DNA of 64,000 nucleotides. It comes from Microbacterium wangchenii (GTDB lineage Bacteria > Actinomycetota > Actinomycetes > Actinomycetales > Microbacteriaceae). Location: NCBI RefSeq assembly GCF_004564355.1, contig NZ_CP038266.1, positions 3,720,001 through 3,784,000 of the forward strand, written 5' to 3'. The position numbers and the translations under genes are program-made. Below, piece after piece: positions 33,771 to 41,257 of the stretch. The notes below the pieces were generated by a model. It saw only the letters and a list, made by a program, of their open reading frames with translations, was not told the DNA's origin and made no database searches. The number at the start of each line of letters is the position of its first letter. The stretch's first letter is position 1.

Positions 33771-34913
33771 TCACAGCGATCGCAGGGCGGTCACGACATC
33801 GTCCTCCCAGCGCCTGGCCGACGCCAGCGCGCCGACGAAAACGGGGGTGTCGTGGGTCACCCCCAGGTACCGCACGGCGCTGGCGGCGACCCCGGCGCGA
33901 CGAAGCGCCGCCGCGTAGGCGGCACCCTGCCGGCGGAGCGGATCGTACTCCGCGGTGAGGATGACGGCAGGCGGGAGGTCGGCGAGGGAGGCGGCACGCA
34001 GGGGCGAGACGTAGGACGCGCGTGCGCGACGGGGGTCGCGCAGGTACGTGCGGGCGACCGAGCGCAGTTCGCGCAGCGCCAGGACCGCGGGGATGCCGAG
34101 AGCCCACGTGGCACGCAGGTCGATCCATCGCACGGTGAGGTCGGTGACGGGCACCTCCAGGATCTGCAGCCGCATCGGCAGCCGCGCCCGATCGCGGTTC
34201 ATGAGGGCGAGGACGGCGGCGATGTTCCCGCCGGCGGAGGTTCCCGACACCCCGATCCGCTGCGGATCCACCCCCAGTTCCCCCGCGTGCGCGTGCACCC
34301 ACTCCCACGCGGCGTACGCCTGCTCGATCTGGGTCGGATGCCGGTGCTCCGGCGCGAGCGCATAGTCGACGGCGATGATCGTGACGCCCGACGCGGCGGC
34401 GCGGCGGCGGCATGCCGCGTCGGCTGTGGGGTAGTCGATCCCGCCGATGCGGAACGCCCCGCCACCGAAGACGAGGCACGCCGGCGAGGGCTCGACGCGC
34501 TCGTCCGGCAGGTACACGCGGATGCGGACGGAGGGGTGCCCGTCGACGGGCACCTCGTGCTCGACCGTCCGCAGGGCCGGGCCGGGCAGGCCCACGGCAC
34601 GCTGCTCCTGACGGTCCCACGCGAGTGCTGCGCGCCGGTGACGCTGGCGCGGGGTGAGCGGGGCGGCGGCCCCCCGCTTCGGGGCGGGCGGCGCATCCGG
34701 AGCGGCGGCAGCATCCGTCGTCCGGAATTCAGGAGACACGCCGACGCGCGGGGCTCCAGCGGCGTCACCGGGACCGGATCTCCTGAGTTCTGAACGACGG
34801 GAGGCACCGGATGCGGCGCCCGGCAGGCGCGCGCGCAGCTTGTGCCACGCCTGGCCGAGGAGGTACCGGCGATGCACGCGGAGACGCTCGGCGAAGAACG
34901 GGTCGAGCGGCAT
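33771..34913 (-). CDS. Alpha/beta hydrolase, hormone-sensitive-lipase type esterase
   Basis: The 380-residue protein has the HSL-family elements with a changed oxyanion motif: VFGGGAFRIGG where HGGG is usual. The nucleophile motif is VSGTSAGGNIAAVLALM (usually GDSAGG), the acid lies in LTAEYDPLRRQG and the histidine in LGVTHDTPVF. It would hydrolyse short esters. ATG 34913 is preceded by GGAGG. The N-terminus contains an unusual low-homology stretch of residues 38-67 encoded by an inverted-repeat element (34715-34800), which looks like an in-frame insertion between a basic N-terminal segment and the catalytic domain. Confidence 0.85.
   Translation of the reverse strand: MPLDPFFAERLRVHRRYLLGQAWHKLRARLPGAASGASRRSELRRSGPGDAAGAPRVGVSPEFRTTDAAAAPDAPPAPKRGAAAPLTPRQRHRRAALAWDRQEQRAVGLPGPALRTVEHEVPVDGHPSVRIRVYLPDERVEPSPACLVFGGGAFRIGGIDYPTADAACRRRAAASGVTIIAVDYALAPEHRHPTQIEQAYAAWEWVHAHAGELGVDPQRIGVSGTSAGGNIAAVLALMNRDRARLPMRLQILEVPVTDLTVRWIDLRATWALGIPAVLALRELRSVARTYLRDPRRARASYVSPLRAASLADLPPAVILTAEYDPLRRQGAAYAAALRRAGVAASAVRYLGVTHDTPVFVGALASARRWEDDVVTALRSL
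34715..34800. repeat. Inverted-repeat element inside the esterase coding region
   Basis: Arms of 22 bases, at 34715-34736 and 34779-34800, match at 19 of 22 positions (CCGTCGT..GAA.TCAGGAGA) around a 42-base centre. The element is read in frame through the esterase N-terminal region and adds about 29 residues. No other copy was noticed in this window. Confidence 0.65.
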
Positions 34914-34948
34914 GGGACCTCCGTGCGGGAGCGGTGGAGGAAAAGCTT

Positions 34949-34980
34949 AAGGGCGGGGGTTCCGAAGAACCCCCGCCCTT
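34949..34980 (-). terminator. Terminator of the rpmB-rpmG-rpsN unit
   Basis: A perfect 14-bp stem, AAGGGCGGGGGTTC with GAACCCCCGCCCTT, encloses the tetraloop CGAA. On the minus strand it lies 32 bases after the rpsN stop and is followed by AAGCTTTT, a partial T-tract. Confidence 0.88.
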
Positions 34981-35012
34981 GACGCGTCAGCGGTGCTGAG
35001 GCGTGAGAAGCG

Positions 35013-35318
35013 TCACCAGGACGACTTGGTCACACCGGGCAGCTCGCCGCGGTGCGCCATGTCGCGGAAACGCACACGCGAGATGCCGAACTTGGCGAGG
35101 TTTCCGCGGGGACGACCGTCGATGGCGTCGCGGTTGCGCACGCGCACCGGCGAGGCGTTGCGCGGCAGCTTCTGCAGGCCGATGCGGGCGGCCTCGCGCT
35201 GCTCGTCGGTGGCGGTGGGGTCGACGAGCTGCTTCTTCAGCTCGGCGCGCTTCGCGGCATAACGCGCGACGATCACCTTGCGCTGCTCGTTGCGCGCGAT
35301 CTTGCTCTTCTTGGCCAT
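35013..35318 (-). CDS. rpsN: 30S ribosomal protein S14, zinc-independent form
   Basis: The 101-residue S14 starts [20 protein letters not shown] and ends with the conserved [20 protein letters not shown] stretch. It is the long form without any cysteine, so it lacks the zinc ribbon. It follows rpmG after four bases. Together with cysteine-poor L33 and L28 it makes a set of C-minus ribosomal paralogs, which in many actinobacteria are induced in zinc starvation. Whether C-plus copies exist elsewhere in this genome is not visible. Confidence 0.97.
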   Translation of the reverse strand: MAKKSKIARNEQRKVIVARYAAKRAELKKQLVDPTATDEQREAARIGLQKLPRNASPVRVRNRDAIDGRPRGNLAKFGISRVRFRDMAHRGELPGVTKSSW

Positions 35319-35322
35319 GAGA

Positions 35323-35493
35323 TCAGCGCTCCTCTCGGAATTCGACGTGCTTGCGGATCACCGGGTCGTACTTCTTCAGCACGATGCGGTCGGGGTTGTT
35401 GCGGCGGTTCTTGCGCGTCACGTAGGTGTATCCCGTGCCGGCGGTCGAACGCAGCTTGATGATCGGACGGACGTCCTGAGCCTTCTTGGCCAT
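35323..35493 (-). CDS. rpmG: 50S ribosomal protein L33, zinc-independent form
   Basis: The 56-residue frame starts [20 protein letters not shown] and ends in [16 protein letters not shown]. It matches L33 over its whole length, including the [18 protein letters not shown] core, and contains no CxxC pairs. The start codon shares one base with the rpmB stop (TGATG), so translation is coupled, and rpsN follows after four bases. Confidence 0.97.
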   Translation of the reverse strand: MAKKAQDVRPIIKLRSTAGTGYTYVTRKNRRNNPDRIVLKKYDPVIRKHVEFREER

Positions 35494-35729
35494 CAGAGCT
35501 TCACACCCTTCGCGATCATGTCCTTGACGACGGATTCGATGCCGCGCGCGTCGATCACCTTCATGCCCTTAGCGGACACGTTGATCGTGATCTTCCGACC
35601 CAGCGAGGGCACGAAATAGGTCTTCTTCTGCACGTTCGGGTCGAAGCGGCGCTTCGTCCGGCGGTGCGAGTGCGAGATGTTGTGACCGAAGCCGGGAACC
35701 GCTCCAGTCACCTGGCACACTGCTGCCAT
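35493..35729 (-). CDS. rpmB: 50S ribosomal protein L28
   Basis: The 78-residue L28 begins [20 protein letters not shown] and includes [20 protein letters not shown] and [12 protein letters not shown] single cysteine is present and there are no metal-binding CxxC pairs. AAGGAG lies nine bases before ATG 35729. It is the first gene of the rpmB-rpmG-rpsN unit. The leader just upstream holds a 9-bp-arm palindrome (35751-35770). Confidence 0.97.
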   Translation of the reverse strand: MAAVCQVTGAVPGFGHNISHSHRRTKRRFDPNVQKKTYFVPSLGRKITINVSAKGMKVIDARGIESVVKDMIAKGVKL

Positions 35730-35750
35730 GGTGATGTCTCCTTCTGTACC

Positions 35751-35770
35751 GTGAAGCCGGACGGCTTCAC
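35751..35770 (-). promoter_or_regulatory. Palindrome in the rpmB leader
   Basis: GTGAAGCCG-GA-CGGCTTCAC is a perfect inverted repeat with nine-base arms, ending 21 bases before the rpmB start. It could be an operator or an mRNA hairpin. It does not match the TGA-n-AATnnTTnTCA pattern of the znuA box. Confidence 0.5.
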
Positions 35771-35876
35771 CCAAGATCCCTTGTCTGCACCCTTCGACAC
35801 GCTCAGGCACCGGGGATCCGGGCTGCGGCAGGAGGAGGGGTACGAACTGCGTGCTGGAGTGCGCGCAGACAAACAG

Positions 35877-36581
35877 TCAGTCTAGCACGGGCGGCCGCGC
35901 GACCTCGCCCGCAGCCTCCTGAGCGCCGCGGCCCCACCGGAAGGGTGACACGGTCGGGTCTCCGGGGATCCAGAAGCGCCACGGGAAGGCGGCCGTGCCC
36001 GCGACGCCGGCCACCCCGACCCGGGGGCCGGTCGCGATGTCGGGCACCGGATCCACGCGCAGCTCCAGACGCGCGGTGGCCCCGGCCTGCACGGCGCCGG
36101 TGACGGCGTCGATGCCGTCGTGCTGCGGATGGCGCAGGCCCACGGCATCGCCGAGACGCCCGGGTCCGCGGGCCAGGTCGAGCGGGGAGCGCACCACGCC
36201 GCGCCGCTCGAGGCGCCGGCGGGTCGCCGCATCCTCGCCCTCGACGATCTCTCCGCCGCGCAGCAGGATTCCCCCGGCGACCCCTTCCGGGCCGCTGACG
36301 ACGTTGACGCACGAGTGGATGCCGTGGCTGAGGTAGACGTACAGGTGGCCCGGCTCCCCCCACATCGTGGCGTTGCGCGTCGTGGGCCCCATCCGCGCGT
36401 GCGACCCGGGATCGGGCACCTCGCCGGTACCGCGGCCGTGGTAGGCCTCCACTTCGCTCACCCGCACCACGACCTCCTCGCCATCCACCTCGGTGCGCAG
36501 CAGCGCGCCCAGGAGCCGCGGCGCCACCTCGAGGGGGAGCCCGCCGAGGTCGGCGCGCGTGGCGGGGCGGTGCGCACTCAT
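35877..36581 (-). CDS. DNA-3-methyladenine glycosylase (MPG/AAG family)
   Basis: This 234-residue protein belongs to the alkyladenine glycosylase family. It contains LLGALLRTEVDGEEVVVRVS, the catalytic EVEAYHG stretch, GPTTRNATMWGEPGHLYVYL and a SHGIHSCVNVVS segment typical of Mpg. It excises alkylated purines in base excision repair. ATG 36581 overlaps the stop of the preceding gene (ATGA). The frame is open to 36767 only as a shadow. It is the last gene of a five-gene overlapping unit that starts with the Fur/Zur-like regulator, an unusual partner set for a repair enzyme. Confidence 0.93.
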   Translation of the reverse strand: MSAHRPATRADLGGLPLEVAPRLLGALLRTEVDGEEVVVRVSEVEAYHGRGTGEVPDPGSHARMGPTTRNATMWGEPGHLYVYLSHGIHSCVNVVSGPEGVAGGILLRGGEIVEGEDAATRRRLERRGVVRSPLDLARGPGRLGDAVGLRHPQHDGIDAVTGAVQAGATARLELRVDPVPDIATGPRVGVAGVAGTAAFPWRFWIPGDPTVSPFRWGRGAQEAAGEVARPPVLD

Positions 36582-37990
36582 GCCGGCGGCACCTGGCACC
36601 ACGACAGCCCGAATCCGCCGAACGCGGCGACCTCGACTGCAGTGTCGATCGCGATCACGCGCGTCTCCAGTCGCTGCGGGAGCGGGAGACGATACCGGTC
36701 GTACGGGTTGGCGGCGGCGTCGGGTGAGAGCAGGAGCGCCGCGTACCGCCCGTTGGGTGACACACACGTCTGCACGAGGGCGTCGGCGGGGTCGAGGTCC
36801 AGGAGGGTCTGCACCGTCCCGTCGGCGGCGACGTGCACGACCGAGCTGGACAGCAACGTCGCGCCCTCCCCGATGCGGGCGTAGTTGCGGATCGTGCCCG
36901 CGTCGTCACCGGGCACGGGGATCACCGAGCCGGGCACGCCGAGGTCGTCCGCCGGCTCCGGCAGCGCCCCCTCCGTCCCGTCGGTGAGATCGACCACGAC
37001 TCTGCCCTCGTTGCGCTCGATGACGGCCTGGCTCGATCCGCGGGCGATGCCTTCGATGCCGAGGGCGGTGCCCAGGGGCGCGGCATCCGCGCCGTCGGCG
37101 CCGGCCAGCACGAGGGCGCCGTCGAAGGTGAGCGCGAGGATGCTGTCGGTGTCGGGTACGAACCGCCACTCCGCCACGCTGGGGTCGGCACCGGGGAGGG
37201 CGACCCGGGTCGGCGGGGTGTCGGCGGCGCCTTCGGCCAGGGATGCGGTGAACAGCACGCTCTCCAGGCCCCCGTCCTCGCCGAGGGCGGCGTCGGAGAA
37301 CGTGTACCCGATCCGCTCGCCGCGATCCGCGGACTGGAGGTGGGAGACGAACCCTTCGCCGGGGAGGGGCAGCGTGCGCACGTCGCCGGTGGCGGCATCC
37401 ACCGCCAGCAGCGCCGAGTGCTCCTCCTCCAGGACGGAGACGATGAGGTGCGACGCGGTGGCACGGTAGTCCTCGATGTGGGGGTGCGAGAACACCTCGG
37501 TGCTGCCCTCCCCCGCCAGCCCCGTGCGGTAGATGGCATCGTCGCCGGAGCCGCGCTGGAGGAGGAAGACCTCGGATGCCGGCGTGCGGAACGTCTCCTC
37601 GATCGTGGCGGCGGGCCCCGCCCCGAGACCGCGCACGTCGCGGATGCGCACGGTGTACTCGGTGTCATCGCGCAGCGGGAGCCCGAATCGCACGCCGACG
37701 CTGCGCCCGGAGGTGTCCACCGTGAACGGCGTGGCCGGTGCCACCTCCACCTGCGCGGGGTCGATGTCGTGCAGCGACTGCGTCGTGGTGAAGATGAGGC
37801 GCGACCCCGACGCCGCGACGGCTGCCTCCGGATCCACGCGCACCTCGGTCACCCGCGGTCCCTGTGCCACCGTCACGGCAGCGCCCACTCCGCCCACGAG
37901 CACGAGGGCTCCGAGGACGGCGGCGAAGACCGTGGCGAACCCGCGACCGCGTCGGCGCCGCGCCCGGGTGCGCCGGGAGTCAGTACTCAT
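36578..37990 (-). CDS. Membrane-anchored Ig-like/beta-propeller-like protein of unknown function
   Basis: The 470-residue protein has a basic N-terminus, one hydrophobic helix at about residues 17-43 and an extracytoplasmic bacterial Ig-like module (about 50-135, SbsA/Big_5 type, including FGLPLRDDTEYTVRIRDVRG). It continues as a long series of beta-strand repeats resembling a propeller (EVFLLQRGSGDDAIYRTGL; VSPNGRYAALLLSPDAA). I recognise no named family. The ATG overlaps the TIGR03943-like gene by 11 bases and the end overlaps the glycosylase start. A surface or periplasmic sensing/binding role is possible but not shown. Confidence 0.72.
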   Translation of the reverse strand: MSTDSRRTRARRRRGRGFATVFAAVLGALVLVGGVGAAVTVAQGPRVTEVRVDPEAAVAASGSRLIFTTTQSLHDIDPAQVEVAPATPFTVDTSGRSVGVRFGLPLRDDTEYTVRIRDVRGLGAGPAATIEETFRTPASEVFLLQRGSGDDAIYRTGLAGEGSTEVFSHPHIEDYRATASHLIVSVLEEEHSALLAVDAATGDVRTLPLPGEGFVSHLQSADRGERIGYTFSDAALGEDGGLESVLFTASLAEGAADTPPTRVALPGADPSVAEWRFVPDTDSILALTFDGALVLAGADGADAAPLGTALGIEGIARGSSQAVIERNEGRVVVDLTDGTEGALPEPADDLGVPGSVIPVPGDDAGTIRNYARIGEGATLLSSSVVHVAADGTVQTLLDLDPADALVQTCVSPNGRYAALLLSPDAAANPYDRYRLPLPQRLETRVIAIDTAVEVAAFGGFGLSWCQVPPA

Positions 37991-38765
37991 AGGGGTCCTG
38001 CGGCTCGTCGATGGGGGTGATGTCGTCGGCCTGGATGCGCAGCGAGCCGTCGGAGTCGGCGCGCACCGTGCCGGTGATGCTCACCCATTCGCCCGTGGCC
38101 GGCGGCGGTGTGCTCGCGGTGACGGGGAGGCTGGCCGACTGCGCGTCGATGACGCAGTGCGTGATCACCAGGCGGCTGAGGGCGAAGTCGCCGTCGTCCC
38201 CCGGCGTGACGAATCCGGTGAGGGTGACCGGGTCGCCGTCGAAGCGGTCGGGGTCGGTGGCCGACGCGAAGACGCCGGCCCACTCCCCCACCCCGAACTG
38301 CGCCGTGTCGCCGGAGGCGGCGAGGGTGACCACATCCGTGCCCGCGAACAGCGGCGCCGCTCCCACGTCGCGCGACATCGCCAGCTCGGCCGACAGCGTC
38401 GCGGGGGGCGTGACGAGCATCGTCACGACGACGCCCGACGCCAGGATGCCGCCGGTCGCCGTCATCACGGTCGCCACACGGCGGGGGCGCGGGTGGTGCG
38501 CCGCTTCCGCTGGATGCTCCGCCGCATCCGCGGTGCCGTGGTCGTGACTGTGGTCCTCTTCGCCGCCCAGCGGCAGCGCGAAGCTCGCCACGGTGCCGAT
38601 CAGCACGAGCACGGCCATCCCGACGGCGAACCAGGCCGACTCGGGGTTGATGTAGAGCGCGAGGCGGTCGGTGACGGCGAGCGCGATCGTCACCACGGCG
38701 AGGGATGCGGCCAGGCCCACCCCCAGCCAGCGGTTCGCGAGCGGGCGCAGCGCGGTGTCAGACAA
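37980..38765 (-). CDS. TIGR03943/YcgQ-like putative permease partner
   Basis: This 261-residue protein has two N-terminal hydrophobic segments (about 12-32 and 41-66), a histidine-rich linker with EEDHSHDHGTADAAEHPAEA, a third helix at about 96-115 and a C-terminal extracytoplasmic domain. The domain contains FVTPGDDGDFALSRLVITHC and a GEWVSITGTVRADSDGSLRI OB-like pattern. This matches the TIGR03943/UPF0703 family, encoded next to COG0701 permeases. The start is a TTG at 38765 overlapping the permease stop. The metal-binding histidines and the Fur/Zur-like gene two places upstream support a zinc or related metal role. Confidence 0.83.
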   Translation of the reverse strand: MSDTALRPLANRWLGVGLAASLAVVTIALAVTDRLALYINPESAWFAVGMAVLVLIGTVASFALPLGGEEDHSHDHGTADAAEHPAEAAHHPRPRRVATVMTATGGILASGVVVTMLVTPPATLSAELAMSRDVGAAPLFAGTDVVTLAASGDTAQFGVGEWAGVFASATDPDRFDGDPVTLTGFVTPGDDGDFALSRLVITHCVIDAQSASLPVTASTPPPATGEWVSITGTVRADSDGSLRIQADDITPIDEPQDPYEY

Positions 38766-39786
38766 GGAGGTTCACCACCGTTCCGAGGGCGAAGGCGGCC
38801 GCCACGACGATCGCGGTGATCCCCACGAGCACGCGGGTCGAGAACGTCGTGCGCAGCAGCGCGAGCATCTTCACGTCGGCGATGGGGCCGACAAGGAGGA
38901 AGGCGACCAAGGACCCCGGCGTGAACGCCGACGCGAACGACAGCGCGAAGAACGCGTCGACGTTCGAGCAGATCGACACCACCATCGCGAGGACGATCAT
39001 CGTCGCGATCGACAGGGCGGGGTCCGAGCCGATGGCCAGGAGCGTCTGGCGCGGGACGAGCACCTGCACCGCCCCGGCGATGCCCGAGCCGATCACGAGC
39101 GCCGGCATGACCGCGCGCAGCTCGACGACGAACTGGGCGAGGCTCCGCCGCGTCCGGGTCGCGCTCGCGCCGGGGCCGTCCAGGCTGACGGCGCACGTCT
39201 GGCGGAACCGGTCGGTCACGAGCGCGTCGGGATCGGGGTGGCGGCTGTACAGCCACCCGAGCAGGTTGGCCACGAGGTAGCCGCCGACCAGGCGCGCCAC
39301 CAGGATGCCGTCGCTCCACCCGAACGCCGCGTGGGTGGTGAGGATCACGATGGGGTTCACGATCGGTGCGGCGACCAGGAAGGTCAGCGTGTCGGACACG
39401 GAGAACCCGCGCATCATGAGGCCGCGGGCGAAGGGGACGTTGCCGCATTCGCACACCGGCAGCAGCATCCCCAGCAGCGACAGAACGGCACGCCGCGCCC
39501 ACGCCCGCCGCGGCATCCATCGTTCGATCGCCCCCGCCGGCACCCACACCTGCACCACGACCGACAGCAGCACACCGAGCACGACGAAGGGAAGCGATTC
39601 GATCAGGACGCTGAGGGCGAGGGTAAGGCCGTCCTGCGCTCGCCTCGGGAGCGCGTCGGCGAACAGCGCCGGCGCGAATGCGTCGATCGCGAACAGCGCC
39701 ACCACGACGGCGACGCCGGCGGCGAGCCAGGGCACCGCGCGACCGCGCGTGCGCTGCCGTGCGGGGGCCGGTCGGGTCTGGGTCAC
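38758..39786 (-). CDS. Permease, UPF0718/YcgR-like (COG0701)
   Basis: The 342-residue permease has eight or so helices in two repeats, each with a glycine-rich helix. The first repeat holds LPVCECGNVPFARGLMMRGF, the CEC-GNVP signature of YcgR-type COG0701 proteins. The second has LVGPIADVKMLALLRTTF. COG0701 members move metals or metalloids in several systems. The GTG at 39786 overlaps the regulator stop (GTGA), and the TIGR03943-like partner follows immediately, reproducing the ycgR-ycgQ gene pair. The substrate is probably zinc or another soft metal, inferred from the neighbours. Confidence 0.86.
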   Translation of the reverse strand: MTQTRPAPARQRTRGRAVPWLAAGVAVVVALFAIDAFAPALFADALPRRAQDGLTLALSVLIESLPFVVLGVLLSVVVQVWVPAGAIERWMPRRAWARRAVLSLLGMLLPVCECGNVPFARGLMMRGFSVSDTLTFLVAAPIVNPIVILTTHAAFGWSDGILVARLVGGYLVANLLGWLYSRHPDPDALVTDRFRQTCAVSLDGPGASATRTRRSLAQFVVELRAVMPALVIGSGIAGAVQVLVPRQTLLAIGSDPALSIATMIVLAMVVSICSNVDAFFALSFASAFTPGSLVAFLLVGPIADVKMLALLRTTFSTRVLVGITAIVVAAAFALGTVVNLLV

Positions 39787-40187
39787 GCCTGCTCTCGCTG
39801 CGCGGCCGCGCACGACGCGCACCGGCCGAAGATGTCGACGACGTGCTCGGCTTCGATGAACCCGTGCTGGGCGGCGGTGGCGCGCGCCCACTGCTCCACG
39901 TCGGTGGCGGCGATCTCCACCGTCAGCCCGCACGAACGGCAGATGAGGTGATGGTGGTGGCCCGCCGACGTGCAGGCACGGAAGAGGTTCTCGCCCTCGG
40001 GGCTCTGCAGGGAGTCGGCCTCGCCCTGCGCGGCCATTCCGGCCAGCGTGCGGTACACCGTGGCCAGCCCGATGCCGGTGTTCTCTTCGCGCAAGGTGGC
40101 GTGCAGCGACTGGGCGCTCACGAAGCCGCGGGCGTCGGTGAGCGCCTCACGCACGCGTTCGCGCTGCCACGTGTTGCGCTGGGCCAT
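39783..40187 (-). CDS. zur: Fur family regulator, probably Zur
   Basis: The 134-residue protein has a Fur-type winged helix (QSLHATLREENTGIGLATVY with RTLAGMAAQGE) and the dimerisation domain with the metal site SAGHHHHLICRSCGLTVEIA. The C-terminal pair CASC completes the structural zinc site formed with CRSC. Metal-box histidines and its position beside a YcgR/YcgQ-like pair, with znuACB 2.8 kb away, favour Zur over Fur. Iron control here is more likely by a DtxR homolog. It is the first gene of the five-gene unit ending with the glycosylase. No palindromic box was found in front of it. Confidence 0.88.
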   Translation of the reverse strand: MAQRNTWQRERVREALTDARGFVSAQSLHATLREENTGIGLATVYRTLAGMAAQGEADSLQSPEGENLFRACTSAGHHHHLICRSCGLTVEIAATDVEQWARATAAQHGFIEAEHVVDIFGRCASCAAAQREQA

Positions 40188-40253
40188 GCCCCGAATCCTA
40201 CCGGCGCCCCCTGAACGCAGCCCGGGCGCGGGCGCGGCGTCGCCTCGCCCGCC

Positions 40254-40694
40254 TCACCACGGCGCAGGACGCTCGGCGTCGCGCGTGGCGTCGTCGGGCA
40301 GTTCGGGCAGCTCGTACCCACCGGCCCGGATGCAGATCCACCGCAGCTCCGAGTCGGCGTCGGGCAGGGCGCGCCACGTGCGCCAGACCCCCTGGCCCAC
40401 GCGCACGACCGTTCCCGGGCCGACGTCGACGACGTCCTCGTCCAGCCCCATCTGCCCGCGGCCGTCGAGGAAGAGGTACACCTCCTCGATGCGGGAATGC
40501 GTGTGCCAGTACCCCGCCTCCTCGCCCGGTGCCAGCGCGTTGGCGGTGAGACCGATGTACTGCAGCGGCAGATCGAAGTCGACGACGCGGCGCCCCTCGC
40601 GGGAGGTCTCCGGCCGGAAGCCGCCGAAGTGGGCGCGCCACTGATCCAGGGCGCCCAGTTCGGTCACCTCGTAGGGGCGGGTGGGTGCGGTCAT
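40254..40694 (-). CDS. Cupin domain-containing protein
   Basis: This 146-residue single-cupin protein has the two conserved motifs: GEEAGYWHTHSRIEEVYLFL (histidine, histidine, glutamate metal ligands) and DVGPGTVVRVGQGVWRTWRA for the second box, in which a tryptophan or arginine stands where the last histidine is usual. It could bind a metal and act as an isomerase, epimerase or sensor, and the family does not fix the reaction. It lies downstream of the DUF6157 gene, separated by a hairpin, and 66 bases upstream of the Zur gene. Confidence 0.82.
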   Translation of the reverse strand: MTAPTRPYEVTELGALDQWRAHFGGFRPETSREGRRVVDFDLPLQYIGLTANALAPGEEAGYWHTHSRIEEVYLFLDGRGQMGLDEDVVDVGPGTVVRVGQGVWRTWRALPDADSELRWICIRAGGYELPELPDDATRDAERPAPW

Positions 40695-40723
40695 GGCGCC
40701 TCCTGTCGCTATCCGCGATTGTG

Positions 40724-40759
40724 CCGCGGCATCCGTGCGGCAGCCAGCGGATGCCGCGG
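40724..40759. terminator. Inverted repeat between DUF6157 and cupin genes
   Basis: Perfect 12-bp arms CCGCGGCATCCG and CGGATGCCGCGG flank a 12-base spacer, 41 bases after the DUF6157 stop and 29 bases before the cupin start. A terminator role is likely; an operator for the cupin gene is possible. Confidence 0.6.
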
Positions 40760-40800
40760 ACTCGGCGCGAATCGAATGGTCGCTGGCCGGGGGATCGCGG

Positions 40801-41208
40801 TCATCCCTTCCGGGAGGAGCGCATGGCGGCCTTCTGCGTGAGGTCGGTGCGGCGCTGGAACTCGTCGTACTCGGGGGTGCCCAGGCCCACGAGCGCGACC
40901 CGCCCCTCGCCGTCGTGGTGCAACCCCCATCCGTATCGCTTGGGCAGCGGCGAGGCGCGCAGGCAGGCGTGATCCTTCGCGAAGAACCGCTCCCACTCCT
41001 CGGTCCGCCGCGCGTCGTCGATGCCCGAGCGGATCGCGTACACCGCGAAGAGGACCTCGTCCGAGGTCAGTTCGTACGGATGGTCGCGGAGAAGGTCGTA
41101 CTGCAGCGACGCGACCGTGGGCGTGGCGCCGGCCGGTGGCGCCTCGGCCGCGGGGGCGGGGCAGTCCGGCGCGACGGCGATGAAGGTGTTCCGGTAGTTG
41201 GTGGTCAC
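40801..41208 (-). CDS. DUF6157 family protein
   Basis: This 135-residue protein matches the DUF6157 pattern along its whole length. It has an N-terminal TTNYRNTFIAVAPDCPAPAA, the VASLQYDLLRDHPYELTSDE segment, a central ERFFAKDHACLRASPLPKRY and GWGLHHDGEGRVALVGLGTP, then an AMRSSRKG tail. The function is unknown. The GTG at 41208 is preceded by a purine-rich stretch (GATGAGC). It diverges from an AraC-type regulator gene across 49 bases, so the regulator probably controls it. Confidence 0.82.
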   Translation of the reverse strand: MTTNYRNTFIAVAPDCPAPAAEAPPAGATPTVASLQYDLLRDHPYELTSDEVLFAVYAIRSGIDDARRTEEWERFFAKDHACLRASPLPKRYGWGLHHDGEGRVALVGLGTPEYDEFQRRTDLTQKAAMRSSRKG

Positions 41209-41257
41209 GCGCTCATCCTGTCGCCTGCCGGGCGTCGCGTATTGCAGAATTGCGCCA

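Noticed and set aside
35751-35770. Zur box before rpmB
   Set aside because: The palindrome does not fit the TGA-n-AAT-n-n-TT-n-TCA pattern seen before znuA and lies within the probable mRNA leader.
40188-40253. Operator of the Zur-like gene
   Set aside because: The 66-base gap upstream of the gene holds no palindrome resembling the znuA box.
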